A stretch of DNA of 32,421 nucleotides from a bacterium (GTDB lineage: Bacteria > Elusimicrobiota > Elusimicrobia > UBA1565 > UBA9628): assembly GCA_021822495.1 (NCBI GenBank), contig JAKAQO010000013.1, positions 1 to 32,421 of the forward strand. The letters are read 5' to 3'. Of this stretch, positions 24,145-32,121 are shown piece after piece (position 1 is the first letter of the stretch; each line of letters begins with the position of its first letter). The notes under the pieces were generated by a model. That model worked only from the letters and a program-made list of their open reading frames with translations, had not been told where the DNA came from and ran no database searches. Both the position numbers and the translations under genes were made by a program.

Positions 24145-24460
24145 TTAGCTTCCGCCGACTTTGTATCTGATATGAAAGAGAACGTCAATATCGTTTACGG
24201 CGTTGAAGCCGCCGGAGCCTGAATTAAAGTTGTGGTTCAGGGTCGAATCCGTCCAGCGAAATTCCGCGCCGATTCCAAGCCCCGCACTTCCATCCAATGG
24301 AATTGGTTATGGGAGGGTTGTTGTTGGTTACGTTGTAATTCGTCAGCGGATCAGCGATACCGATGTTGAGGTCGGTTTCTTGCGTCCCCGCAACTATGGA
24401 GGTATGCAGACACGGCGTTACCATCAGCGACAGGATCAACAGTCCGAACAGTTTTTTCAT
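24145..24460 (-). pseudogene. Frameshifted small outer-membrane beta-barrel-like protein
   Basis: The first frame starts at 24460 with a signal peptide (M-K-K-L-F-G-L-L-I-L) and continues for 78 codons before an early stop at 24224. A second frame, starting around 24310, continues with G-A-G-L-G-I-G-A-E-F-R-W-T-D-S, then N-D-I-D-V-L-F-H-I-R-Y-K-V-G-G-S and a stop at 24145. That ending is typical of a last beta-strand of an outer-membrane protein. The simplest reading is one frameshift between about 24224 and 24312, which would restore a protein of about 104 residues. The start has AAAGGAAAA upstream, and a real terminator follows, so the gene was recently active or the shift is a sequencing error. 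Confidence 0.65.
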
Positions 24461-24539
24461 TCATTTTTCCTTTTATTTAAGATTTAACGACTAGGGCGGT
24501 TATACTAAAAATTTAGACCACGCAACGCTCAAATATCGT

Positions 24540-24590
24540 TTTTGATTTTCTGGGTCCTTTGGCCCGCCAAGGCCTGGGCCTTTTGGCCCT
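24540..24590 (+). promoter_or_regulatory. GGCC-rich palindromic leader before the FtsH-like gene
   Basis: TGGGTCCTTTGGCCC, GGCCTGGGCC and GGGCCTTTTGGCCC lie in a row 35-85 nt before the ATG. They resemble GGCCAAAAGGCC and GGACTTTAGTCTC ahead of the MFS gene at 2398. Both genes lack a Shine-Dalgarno site. A protein-binding site or structured leader RNA is possible; the role is inference. Confidence 0.45.
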
Positions 24591-24624
24591 GTTTACTTTT
24601 GCCAGATTGGTTTAAACTATACCT

Positions 24625-27396
24625 ATGCCGCGAAGATTGCGAGATCAAACTCTAGCCGTTGTTTTGTCGGCCTTTCTGCCGATGTCCAGTCTGGCCCAGG
24701 CTTTTCACGGGGAAGACGCCGCACGCCCGGAAATCTCGCCGGCGGAAACCGCCGCCACGCCCAAACTCATTAATTTTCAATCTCTTGAACTCAACTCCCT
24801 CGCCCCATTAAAGTCTCAAGACGAGATTCATTTCACAAAGCGGGAACAAAAGATATTGAGTCTCGAACCTCAACCTCATAAAAAAGCCGCTCAAACTAAA
24901 AAACAAACTGAAGGTCAATCCGATCTTTCTCTCTTTCAACTCCAAAATCAGAACGCCCAAAACGCCCCTCATCTAGCCGGTGGCCGCTTCAAAGGCGCGC
25001 GGCTTCTCATTGAAAACATCCGCGAAAACCTGCCCTGGAAAAAACCCGCTCCGGAATTTACATCCTCCGCTCAAACCCAGGAAAATTCCCCTATTAATAA
25101 GGAAAGCCAAAATGGAACCTTTGTTCCCGTCAGCAAAATTGTTTCCCGCCTCAACAACCTTAATAAGGAAAATCCTGCCGCGGCCTGGACTTTAGCCAAG
25201 CAAATACTCAACGATCCCTCGGAAAAGCGCTTGGTCGTTCGCTCCTCCGCCTTTGACATTCTCAAAACGGCTCCCCTTTCGGAGTCATTTCCCGAAGCGC
25301 TCGCAATACTCAAATCTTTTCATCAGCCGCATTCAAAAGACTACCAGATTGAAGATTGGTATTTGGCCCGCGAAGCGGCGCAATTTTTGGGGCAACGCGC
25401 GTCTCAATTAAGCCCCGAGGAGCGCACTCAAACTCTTGGAATCCTTCAAGGCATTGAGAACTTTTACCCCTTAATTGATAAAGCCTCTCAGTTTCCGGAA
25501 GCGGGAAAAGTCATCGTCAAGCTCAAACCGCTTCAATCGGTTTCCAATATGGCGGCCTGGGCCATTCTTCAAATGGGGGAATTTGCTCCGCAAGGAATTT
25601 TTAAATCTGAAAAGATAAAATTTGAAGCCCAAAAAAAATCGCCCGTTCTATCCTGGCTATCGTCCAAATTTTTACGGCGCACGGTTTTGGGGATTCTTTT
25701 CGCCGCAGGAGTGGCCATCCCGATATTATCGCACTACGCCCAAATGCCTGCTCCCAAAACTCCAGCCGCCGTGGTTCAAGTTCAAAAATCCGCGCCCGGG
25801 CTTAAAGCTCCCGCTTTCAAGGTTCAGAAACCGCAATCTCCAATAGATCAAATCGCCAAGAACACCGGCGACATGGCCAAAGCGATGAAAAGACCGGAAC
25901 TTTCCGGCTGGGCGGCCATTAAAGATTCTCTCATCAACATCTTGCCGTGGGTTTTTCTCATGGGGGCGTATCTTTTCATCGCCAATCGCACGAACCCCCT
26001 CTCCCGCGGCGCTTCTCAAAAAAACAAGGCCCAGGTTCAAAGTGAAAAACCCAAGGCGCGCTTTTCCGACATCGGCGGAATTGACGAGTCGCTCCTTGAA
26101 GTCCAGGAAATCGCCGATTATTTAAAAAACCCCGGCAAATGGATTCGCGCAGGCGCCGTCCCGCCCAAGGGCGCGCTTCTTATCGGCCCGCCGGGAACGG
26201 GAAAAACCCTTTTGGCCAAGGCCTTGGCCGGAGAAGCCAACGCTTCTTTTATCCAAATGACGGGATCTGATTTTGTCGAAATGTTCGTCGGCCTTGGAGC
26301 CGCGAGAGTGCGGGAACTTTTCAACGAAGCGCGAAAAAACAAACCCACCATCATCTTTATTGACGAAATCGACGCCATCGGCAAAGCCCGCGGAAAAGCC
26401 GGTTCTAACGGAGACAACGAACGCGAACAGACCCTCAACCAGCTTTTAACCGCCATTGACGGTTTTGACGGTTCCGATGGAATCGTGGTTTTAGCCGCGA
26501 CCAACCGGGAAGACGTTTTAGATCCAGCGCTGACCCGTCCCGGGAGATTTGACCGGAAAATTTATGTGGGAAACCCTGACGCTTTGGGCCGAAAAGCGAT
26601 ACTCGCCATTCACGCTGGTAAAGCGTCCCTGGACCCTGAGGTACAACTTGACCCCATCGTACGCCGAACCACCGGTTTTTCCGGCGCGGAGCTGGCGGGA
26701 ATTATTGACGAAGCCAAACGCCTTGCCGCCCGAAACGGCCGCGCGGACGTTTCTCCCCGCGATATTCATGAAGCCATTGACAAAATGACGGTGGGAATCG
26801 AGCGCAATCTCGCCCTTTCTCCCGCGATTAAAAAAAGAGTGGCTTATCACGAGGCGGGGCACGTTCTCGCCGGTTTTTTCGCGGGGCAACCCCTGGCCAA
26901 CAAATTAACGATTGTGCCCCACGGAGGCCAAGCCCTGGGATACGCCGAACCCGCGCCGGAAAACGAAGACGACGTTTTTCTCTTGACTAAGACCCAGCTT
27001 AAAAACCGCTTGGTCGGCCTCATGGGCGGACGCGCGGCCGAGGAAATTATTTTCGGCGAAACCTCGACTGGCCCTGGAAACGACATCGAACAAGCCGAGC
27101 GCCTCGCGCGCAACATGGTTGAGAAATTAGGGATGGATGAAAACATCGGCATTCTCACCTCCGGCGCGGATGCGCCCGGGGTCAGCAAAAATAGCGAACA
27201 GACCAAGCGAGAAATGGATTTAGCCGTCAACAAACTTTTAGGAGAAGCTCTCTCTAAAGCTAAAACCCTGTTAGAAGCCCATCAAAAAACGCTTGAGAAT
27301 GTCGTCTCGGAGCTTTTAGAAAAAGAAACTCTCCAGAAAGAAGATTTAGAAAAAATTATTACCGCTAACCGCCCAAAGGGAGAAAACCATGACTGA
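24625..27396 (+). CDS. FtsH-type AAA+ zinc metalloprotease with a long N-terminal extension
   Basis: The 923-residue protein ends with a complete FtsH core. It has Walker A G-P-P-G-T-G-K-T (521-528), pore motif M-F-V-G, Walker B I-I-F-I-D-E-I-D, second region of homology with R-P-G-R-F-D-R, the zinc site H-E-A-G-H (742-746) and the third ligand in G-N-D-I-E-Q-A. FtsH degrades membrane and cytoplasmic proteins. Two membrane helices (about 353-371 and 439-455) flank a short loop, as in normal FtsH. Before them are about 350 extra residues: a signal-like start, a Gln/Pro-rich linker and a helical-repeat-like part (about 160-330). Normal FtsH has about 600-650 residues. It overlaps the next gene by 8 nt. 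A second, ordinary ftsH probably exists elsewhere (inference). Confidence 0.9.
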   Translation: MPRRLRDQTLAVVLSAFLPMSSLAQAFHGEDAARPEISPAETAATPKLINFQSLELNSLAPLKSQDEIHFTKREQKILSLEPQPHKKAAQTKKQTEGQSDLSLFQLQNQNAQNAPHLAGGRFKGARLLIENIRENLPWKKPAPEFTSSAQTQENSPINKESQNGTFVPVSKIVSRLNNLNKENPAAAWTLAKQILNDPSEKRLVVRSSAFDILKTAPLSESFPEALAILKSFHQPHSKDYQIEDWYLAREAAQFLGQRASQLSPEERTQTLGILQGIENFYPLIDKASQFPEAGKVIVKLKPLQSVSNMAAWAILQMGEFAPQGIFKSEKIKFEAQKKSPVLSWLSSKFLRRTVLGILFAAGVAIPILSHYAQMPAPKTPAAVVQVQKSAPGLKAPAFKVQKPQSPIDQIAKNTGDMAKAMKRPELSGWAAIKDSLINILPWVFLMGAYLFIANRTNPLSRGASQKNKAQVQSEKPKARFSDIGGIDESLLEVQEIADYLKNPGKWIRAGAVPPKGALLIGPPGTGKTLLAKALAGEANASFIQMTGSDFVEMFVGLGAARVRELFNEARKNKPTIIFIDEIDAIGKARGKAGSNGDNEREQTLNQLLTAIDGFDGSDGIVVLAATNREDVLDPALTRPGRFDRKIYVGNPDALGRKAILAIHAGKASLDPEVQLDPIVRRTTGFSGAELAGIIDEAKRLAARNGRADVSPRDIHEAIDKMTVGIERNLALSPAIKKRVAYHEAGHVLAGFFAGQPLANKLTIVPHGGQALGYAEPAPENEDDVFLLTKTQLKNRLVGLMGGRAAEEIIFGETSTGPGNDIEQAERLARNMVEKLGMDENIGILTSGADAPGVSKNSEQTKREMDLAVNKLLGEALSKAKTLLEAHQKTLENVVSELLEKETLQKEDLEKIITANRPKGENHD

Positions 27397-29386
27397 ATTA
27401 AAAACCACCTCGCGCGTTTTCTTTGCGCTCCTTCTCTTATCATCTAGTCCAGTCTTCGCGGGGATGAACTCGGCGTTGCCCACGGAAACGGGTTTTCTTT
27501 CCCAACCGATATTTACGATGGGCGCCAATCAAGGGCTCGGCGCATCCCTTCAAAACTTTTCAAAATGGTCCTCGAACCCGTCTTTGAATTTAAATGAGGA
27601 CGCCAAAACCTCCGAGTGGGTTTCTGTCTTAAAAAACGCCGCAACTCCCGAAGGCAGGCAGCTTTTAGCGCCTCTACTCAACGCTTTAAACTCAAAGGCC
27701 AAGGCCCAAATCAAAGGACGCCTTAACGCCCTTGTGTCCATCCAAAACCCTCAACGTCAAAAAGTTCTTCTCTCTCAAATCGCCGCTCTCCTGGAAAAAG
27801 GCAGAAAAAAATCAGCCGCGCGAGTTTTGGAATCTCTCCAAAAATATGCCAATGACTTGACCCAAAATGAGGGAGCGTCCTCATCCTCTCAAGAGTCCTT
27901 TGAAAAAGCCAAGGCGCTCGATCAGATGTTAATGCCCTTGGCGAAAATCTACGTTCGCGACGCCAAACAAACTAATACAGTCAACCGCCTCTCCCAAACC
28001 CTGGCCCAAGTCCAGTCCCAACATATCTCAAAGACGCTTGAGCCTTATTGGGCCAGCGGCAAAAACCCCGAACAAGGCTCCGCCGCTGAAAAACTACTCA
28101 GCGACCCCGCCTATAACGTGGACGCGCCCCGGGAAGGCCCGTCGTGGCTTAAATCTGCTGAAACCAAACAGGTCCTGACCCCACAGGAGGTTAATCTTCG
28201 CTCATCCAACCTCCAACTTCAATTCCCGCATATCTTTATTCCCACCCACAGCGATCTGATCAAAATTGGAGATCAGAACGTCAAGAGAACTCTTTTCCCT
28301 AACGTTCCCAATGGAACGGGAGACGATATTCCCTCAATCCTTGCCGCTGGAAATAACGCCTCGAACTCAACTCAAATCATGCTCTATGAAGAAACCTTGG
28401 ATGCGGATGTCGCCTCCATCGTCCAAGGCCTTAAACAGGGAAAGAAATTTGAAATCATTGCGGACTATTCCAATCTTTTCCCGGAAAAAATGCGCGATCA
28501 CAACCGAACGCGAAGCCCGCAGCTTCAAAAACTGGTGGATGAGTCCAACGCCGGGAACCCGAACCTCAAGCTTTACGCGCTCAAGGGTTTGGGAAGTATT
28601 GGAATCCAACACGCAAAATTTCGCATTTGGAATGTCCCGCATCTCCTTGGAAATTCCCAAATACTTGAAACCGGTTCCTACAATTATTCAACTCACTCCC
28701 AACAAAATAACTGGGAAAACGTGGTATTCATCGACGATAAAAAAATTATCGCGCTTTACCAGAGTTTTTTTAATTGGGCCAAAAGCGTGGCCAGGCCCTA
28801 TTCAGACGATCTTAATCCCGAGGAACCGACCATCAATAGCCCCATTCCCACGGACCCGAGCCTCGGACAAAGTTTTAATGGAACAGCCCTTCCCATCGCG
28901 TCATTTTCTCCTGACGGTGGAACAGGAGATGCCTGGGCCAAAATCATCAACGCCTCTAAACAAGAAGCCATTATTGGGATGTTCGGCTTTTACCCTTGGC
29001 CGGATTTGGTCTCGACCATCGTTTCAAAACTCAACCAGGGCTTGTCTGTCCGCGTTTTGTCCGACATTCACCAATCCCATAACCCGGCTTCCATCGCCGA
29101 CATGAAAAAAGTGAAAGACGCCGGGGCCCAGGTGCGCGTGATTGCCGGCGCCGGAGAAACCGGGCTTTTTCACAACAAACTCGTCATTGGAGACGGGAAA
29201 AACGGCGGCATTGTCGCCACGGGTTCAACCAACATGAGCTTTAACGGAAACCGGCACAATTTCGAGAACACGGTTTATCTCAAGGACCCCTATCTCGGGG
29301 CGCTGGTCGATTATCTCGAAGCCCTTTGGAACATGGGAAGCGAACCGGATTATTCCCAACTGACGGTTCCCCATCCGCAAGGATAA
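27389..29386 (+). CDS. Secreted phospholipase D-like protein with one degenerate HKD motif
   Basis: The 665-residue protein starts with a signal peptide (hydrophobic core at about 10-22, then V-F-A-G). After a helical region of about 270 residues come two PLD-type halves. The first has H-A-K-F-R-I-W-N (His 408), where the motif's Asp is replaced by Asn, followed by G-S-Y-N-Y-S. The second has a full H-N-K-L-V-I-G-D (His 595, Lys 597, Asp 602) and G-S-T-N-M-S. PLD-family enzymes hydrolyse or transfer phosphodiesters using a His from each half; the activity here is uncertain. AAAGGGAG lies 7 nt before the ATG, inside the FtsH-like gene, so the two are translated together. Confidence 0.88.
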   Translation: MTELKTTSRVFFALLLLSSSPVFAGMNSALPTETGFLSQPIFTMGANQGLGASLQNFSKWSSNPSLNLNEDAKTSEWVSVLKNAATPEGRQLLAPLLNALNSKAKAQIKGRLNALVSIQNPQRQKVLLSQIAALLEKGRKKSAARVLESLQKYANDLTQNEGASSSSQESFEKAKALDQMLMPLAKIYVRDAKQTNTVNRLSQTLAQVQSQHISKTLEPYWASGKNPEQGSAAEKLLSDPAYNVDAPREGPSWLKSAETKQVLTPQEVNLRSSNLQLQFPHIFIPTHSDLIKIGDQNVKRTLFPNVPNGTGDDIPSILAAGNNASNSTQIMLYEETLDADVASIVQGLKQGKKFEIIADYSNLFPEKMRDHNRTRSPQLQKLVDESNAGNPNLKLYALKGLGSIGIQHAKFRIWNVPHLLGNSQILETGSYNYSTHSQQNNWENVVFIDDKKIIALYQSFFNWAKSVARPYSDDLNPEEPTINSPIPTDPSLGQSFNGTALPIASFSPDGGTGDAWAKIINASKQEAIIGMFGFYPWPDLVSTIVSKLNQGLSVRVLSDIHQSHNPASIADMKKVKDAGAQVRVIAGAGETGLFHNKLVIGDGKNGGIVATGSTNMSFNGNRHNFENTVYLKDPYLGALVDYLEALWNMGSEPDYSQLTVPHPQG

Positions 29387-29470
29387 AACGCACCCCGAAA
29401 AGCTGAGAGAATCTCTCTTAGAACCATGCTCCGACGGGCTTAAGAAAGAGAAAAGAGACCCTTACCTTCT

Positions 29471-30091
29471 TTACGGTTCCAGGGCCTGGATGCCTTGATT
29501 TTGCGATGAATGAGTTGAAGGACTAACGCTCGCAAGGTTTGACTTGGTCCAAAGTCCGGCTTTAAGCCCGGCCTGCTGACAGCCAAAAGGCAGTTGCGCA
29601 AGATTGTCCTTGAGACAGCGGGACACGCCTTTTTCGGTCGTCTCCTGGTAACAGAGACCGAGAATTTGGGGTTTACAGAAATTAAATACGAGCGTTCGAT
29701 AGGCGTAATGCTGAATTTGAGGCATTTGTTCGCGGCAAGAAGAAGAAAGTTTTTTTTGATTATTTAAAAGGCATTGGGAGGCGGGGCCGTATCCGCTCAT
29801 TTGACTGGCGCAATACTTGGATAAATCATGGCTACAGGCATGGAGGAGTTGAGCCGCTTTTTGATGAGCCGCCTTCACCTTTTTTCGGCAATCTGTTGAG
29901 AGACGGTTTTTATGCGCTTCCAGGCAGCGCAGTCTTTCCGGCATCGTCTTTGCCTCCTGGCAATAATCATGGATTTCTTTTCCGCACCAACCGTAGATGA
30001 TTTTAGGCTTGGCCGCCCCTTTAATTTCAGATGCCCAAGAAAGCCTTGCCGCAGCAATAAGGATTAAAATAATTGCCCCTGTCTTTTTCAT
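29471..30091 (-). CDS. Exported cysteine-rich repeat protein (GLG1-like repeats)
   Basis: The 206-residue protein has a signal peptide (about 1-20). The mature part contains three units of four cysteines: 36/44/56/68, 86/94/107/119 and 139/147/159/171. Spacing within each unit is nearly the same (8, 12-13, 12), and the units are about 50 residues apart, with D/E-I/L and C-L conserved in each. This is the cysteine-rich repeat pattern known from Golgi apparatus protein 1 and found in various bacterial exported proteins. Disulfides should form outside the cytoplasm. The start overlaps the end of the fibre-like gene as ATGA, and no separate ribosome site is seen, so coupled translation is likely. 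The role is unknown. Confidence 0.8.
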   Translation of the reverse strand: MKKTGAIILILIAAARLSWASEIKGAAKPKIIYGWCGKEIHDYCQEAKTMPERLRCLEAHKNRLSTDCRKKVKAAHQKAAQLLHACSHDLSKYCASQMSGYGPASQCLLNNQKKLSSSCREQMPQIQHYAYRTLVFNFCKPQILGLCYQETTEKGVSRCLKDNLAQLPFGCQQAGLKAGLWTKSNLASVSPSTHSSQNQGIQALEP

Positions 30092-30927
30092 GGATTATGG
30101 TTGCCTGGCACATATCCTACATTAATGTTCGAGCATATCCCTCGGTTGTCCCATTCCCAATTGCCGTTACAACCCGACTGCCAACGATTGATGCAGTAAG
30201 AGGTAATTAAGTAGGGAGTTTCTGCTGGACAAGGCGGGAGAGGTTTACATGAATTACTACATGGAGCATCTGATTCAACGCCACCAAGCTTCTCTGCTGA
30301 CCCGCTACCCCACGCCCCATCTCCATATTGATCCGTAGCCATCCAAACGTTTCCGGGCGTGACGCTGTTTTGTGGAGAATTGATTCTCAATATCGGATTA
30401 GCGCAAGGGTTGCAACCATAAGAACCGCAACAGGTTGTCATTGTCGGTTCAACATCTAAAGTCGCCTGCGGATTACTTGTCCCGAGGCCGACTTTACCAT
30501 CAAGAAATAAATTGGCCATCCCCGAGCCGTTGAAATACCCCAGGCGTTCATATTGTCCGGAGTCGCTAACATTGACGACTCCATATTTCGAAGGGCTCGC
30601 GGCGCTGCCATGGATTCGGATGGAGTCCAAGGTTCCATTATCTTGCGCGAAGATATTGACTTTCACTCCCGATGTCGCTTGATTACTTCCAATTTCCACA
30701 AAACTCGGAGTTCCTCCAGCTTGAGGATCACGGGCAAGCCAGGTATTTCCAATCGTCACCATATTGTTGTAAGCCCCGGCAGGAGCGGGATAATAAGTGG
30801 AAAGAGTGATATCTTCAGTGGCAATGGGCTGAGTTAAAAGCGCGAGCAAGACTGCGGATAAAAAAAGGGCGGCTTCACCGCGCGAGAGTTTAAGCCGAAA
30901 TTGATGGAGATGAACTTTTTTTTCCAT
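30088..30927 (-). CDS. Fibre-like surface protein
   Basis: The 279-residue protein has an N-terminal hydrophobic helix (about 13-36), then I-T-L-S-T-Y-Y-P-A-P-A-G-A-Y-N-N-M, a motif I associate with surface or pilin-like proteins of Elusimicrobiota/Omnitrophota-type genomes. Next comes a beta-rich part with G-L-G-T-S-N-P-Q-A-T-L-D-V, the motif of tail-fibre-like repeats. The C-terminal half has many cysteines (T-C-C-G-S-Y-G-C-N-P-C and more), suggesting disulfide stabilisation. It is probably exported and exposed on the cell surface. The ATG at 30927 is only about 4-10 nt from the predicted transcription start, so the mRNA is nearly leaderless. The promoter contains a run of nine C. It overlaps the cysteine-repeat gene by 4 nt. 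Confidence 0.78.
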   Translation of the reverse strand: MEKKVHLHQFRLKLSRGEAALFLSAVLLALLTQPIATEDITLSTYYPAPAGAYNNMVTIGNTWLARDPQAGGTPSFVEIGSNQATSGVKVNIFAQDNGTLDSIRIHGSAASPSKYGVVNVSDSGQYERLGYFNGSGMANLFLDGKVGLGTSNPQATLDVEPTMTTCCGSYGCNPCANPILRINSPQNSVTPGNVWMATDQYGDGAWGSGSAEKLGGVESDAPCSNSCKPLPPCPAETPYLITSYCINRWQSGCNGNWEWDNRGICSNINVGYVPGNHNP

Positions 30928-30937
30928 CGGTCCTATG

Positions 30938-30967
30938 AGTATATCCCCCCCCCACCGCGTTTGTCAA
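30938..30967 (-). promoter_or_regulatory. Promoter with a C9/G9 homopolymer spacer, overlapping the tgt stop
   Basis: On the minus strand TTGACA (30962-30967) and TATACT (30938-30943) are separated by 18 nt. The spacer contains nine consecutive G (30945-30953 on the plus strand as C). The -35 hexamer includes the stop codon of tgt. Gaining or losing one base would change the spacer to 17 or 19. Confidence 0.8.
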
Positions 30968-32121
30968 GGGGAAAAATGATCATGAGCCAAAACGTCTTTG
31001 GAATCCTTCTTGATTTGGGAAAAAAATTCCCGTTTTTTTTCGGTAAAAGAGCCGTCCAAAATGCTTTGCCGAATTTCGCGGGCTAAAACCAGCATCAGGT
31101 GAATGTTATGATAGGAAATCAAGCGATGGGCTGAAAGCTCGCGGCTCCGGTGAAGATGAGAGAGATAGGCCTTTGAATACCTTCGGCAGACAAAGCAGGA
31201 ACAAGAAGACTCAAGAGGCTTAAAATTGGTCCGGCAAAGACTGTTGGAGATATTGTATTTTCCCACACGGGTCATCACCTGGCCATTTCGGGCCACCCGG
31301 GTCGGCCAAACACAATCCATCATATCTACCCCCAAGGCGACCGCCTCCCATAAATCTTCCGGCGTTCCCACGCCCATGAGATAGCGCGGTTTTTGCTCGG
31401 GAAGAGATTGAACCGTCTTGTCCAGAATTTCCCACGTTAGTTCCTTGGGTTCTCCAACCGAAAAACCGCCGAGAGAAATTCCATCGGTCTTAATTTGGCT
31501 CATGTGTTCGGCCGCCCGCAGCCGCAAAGGCGCGAAAAAACCGCCCTGAAGAATGGGGAAAAAGAGAGCTTTTGAACCCTCCGCTTTTTTTTGAAGAAAT
31601 GCTTTTTCTGAAAGATCAAGCCACCTCATTGTTCGCTCAAGCGCGAGTCGAGTCTGGGCCTCATCCGAGGGATACGGCGCGCAAACATCCAAGGCCGTCC
31701 AACAATCGGAACCCAACTCCGATTGAATCTCGATCACTTTTTCCGGAGTCAGGCGGTGCGCGCTCCCGTCAATATGAGACTTAAACGAAACCCCGTGATC
31801 ATCAATAGTCCTTAAATCCGCCTGGCTTAAGACCTGAAAGCCGCCGGAATCGGTCAAAATCATGCCGTCATATTTCATGAAGCGGTGAAGTCCGCCCGCT
31901 TGCTTAATCACGGAGGTCCCGGGCCTTAAATAAAGGTGATAGCTGTTGGAGAGAATCGCCTGAACGCCCAAGGACTCTAAATCTTCCTGGGACAAAGCCT
32001 TAACCGAAGCCTGGGTCGCAACCGGCATATAAACGGGAGTCTCAACTTCTCCGTGGGCGGTTGCTAAAAGCCCAGCTCTCGCGCGGGATTTCGCGTCGCG
32101 CCCCAAAACATTAAAGCTCAT
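30964..32121 (-). CDS. tgt: tRNA-guanine(34) transglycosylase
   Basis: The 385-residue protein has the catalytic D-S-G-G-F-Q (Asp 91), [12 protein letters not shown] (nucleophile Asp near 269) and the zinc ligands C307, C309, C312 and H338. It exchanges guanine for a queuine precursor in tRNAs with GUN anticodons, using an enzyme-RNA intermediate. The usual D-E-C-x-x-Y-P motif is D-V-C-A-P-Y-P here, a position that varies in the family. Its ATG overlaps the queA stop as ATGA, so the two queuosine steps are coupled. It is a complete gene. Confidence 0.96.
   Translation of the reverse strand: MSFNVLGRDAKSRARAGLLATAHGEVETPVYMPVATQASVKALSQEDLESLGVQAILSNSYHLYLRPGTSVIKQAGGLHRFMKYDGMILTDSGGFQVLSQADLRTIDDHGVSFKSHIDGSAHRLTPEKVIEIQSELGSDCWTALDVCAPYPSDEAQTRLALERTMRWLDLSEKAFLQKKAEGSKALFFPILQGGFFAPLRLRAAEHMSQIKTDGISLGGFSVGEPKELTWEILDKTVQSLPEQKPRYLMGVGTPEDLWEAVALGVDMMDCVWPTRVARNGQVMTRVGKYNISNSLCRTNFKPLESSCSCFVCRRYSKAYLSHLHRSRELSAHRLISYHNIHLMLVLAREIRQSILDGSFTEKKREFFSQIKKDSKDVLAHDHFSP

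Noticed and set aside
29404-29424. A small hairpin (GAGAG-AAT-CTCTC) between the PLD-like and cysteine-repeat genes
   Set aside because: Only 5 bp with a weak T stretch on one side; too little for a terminator call, although the genes converge here.
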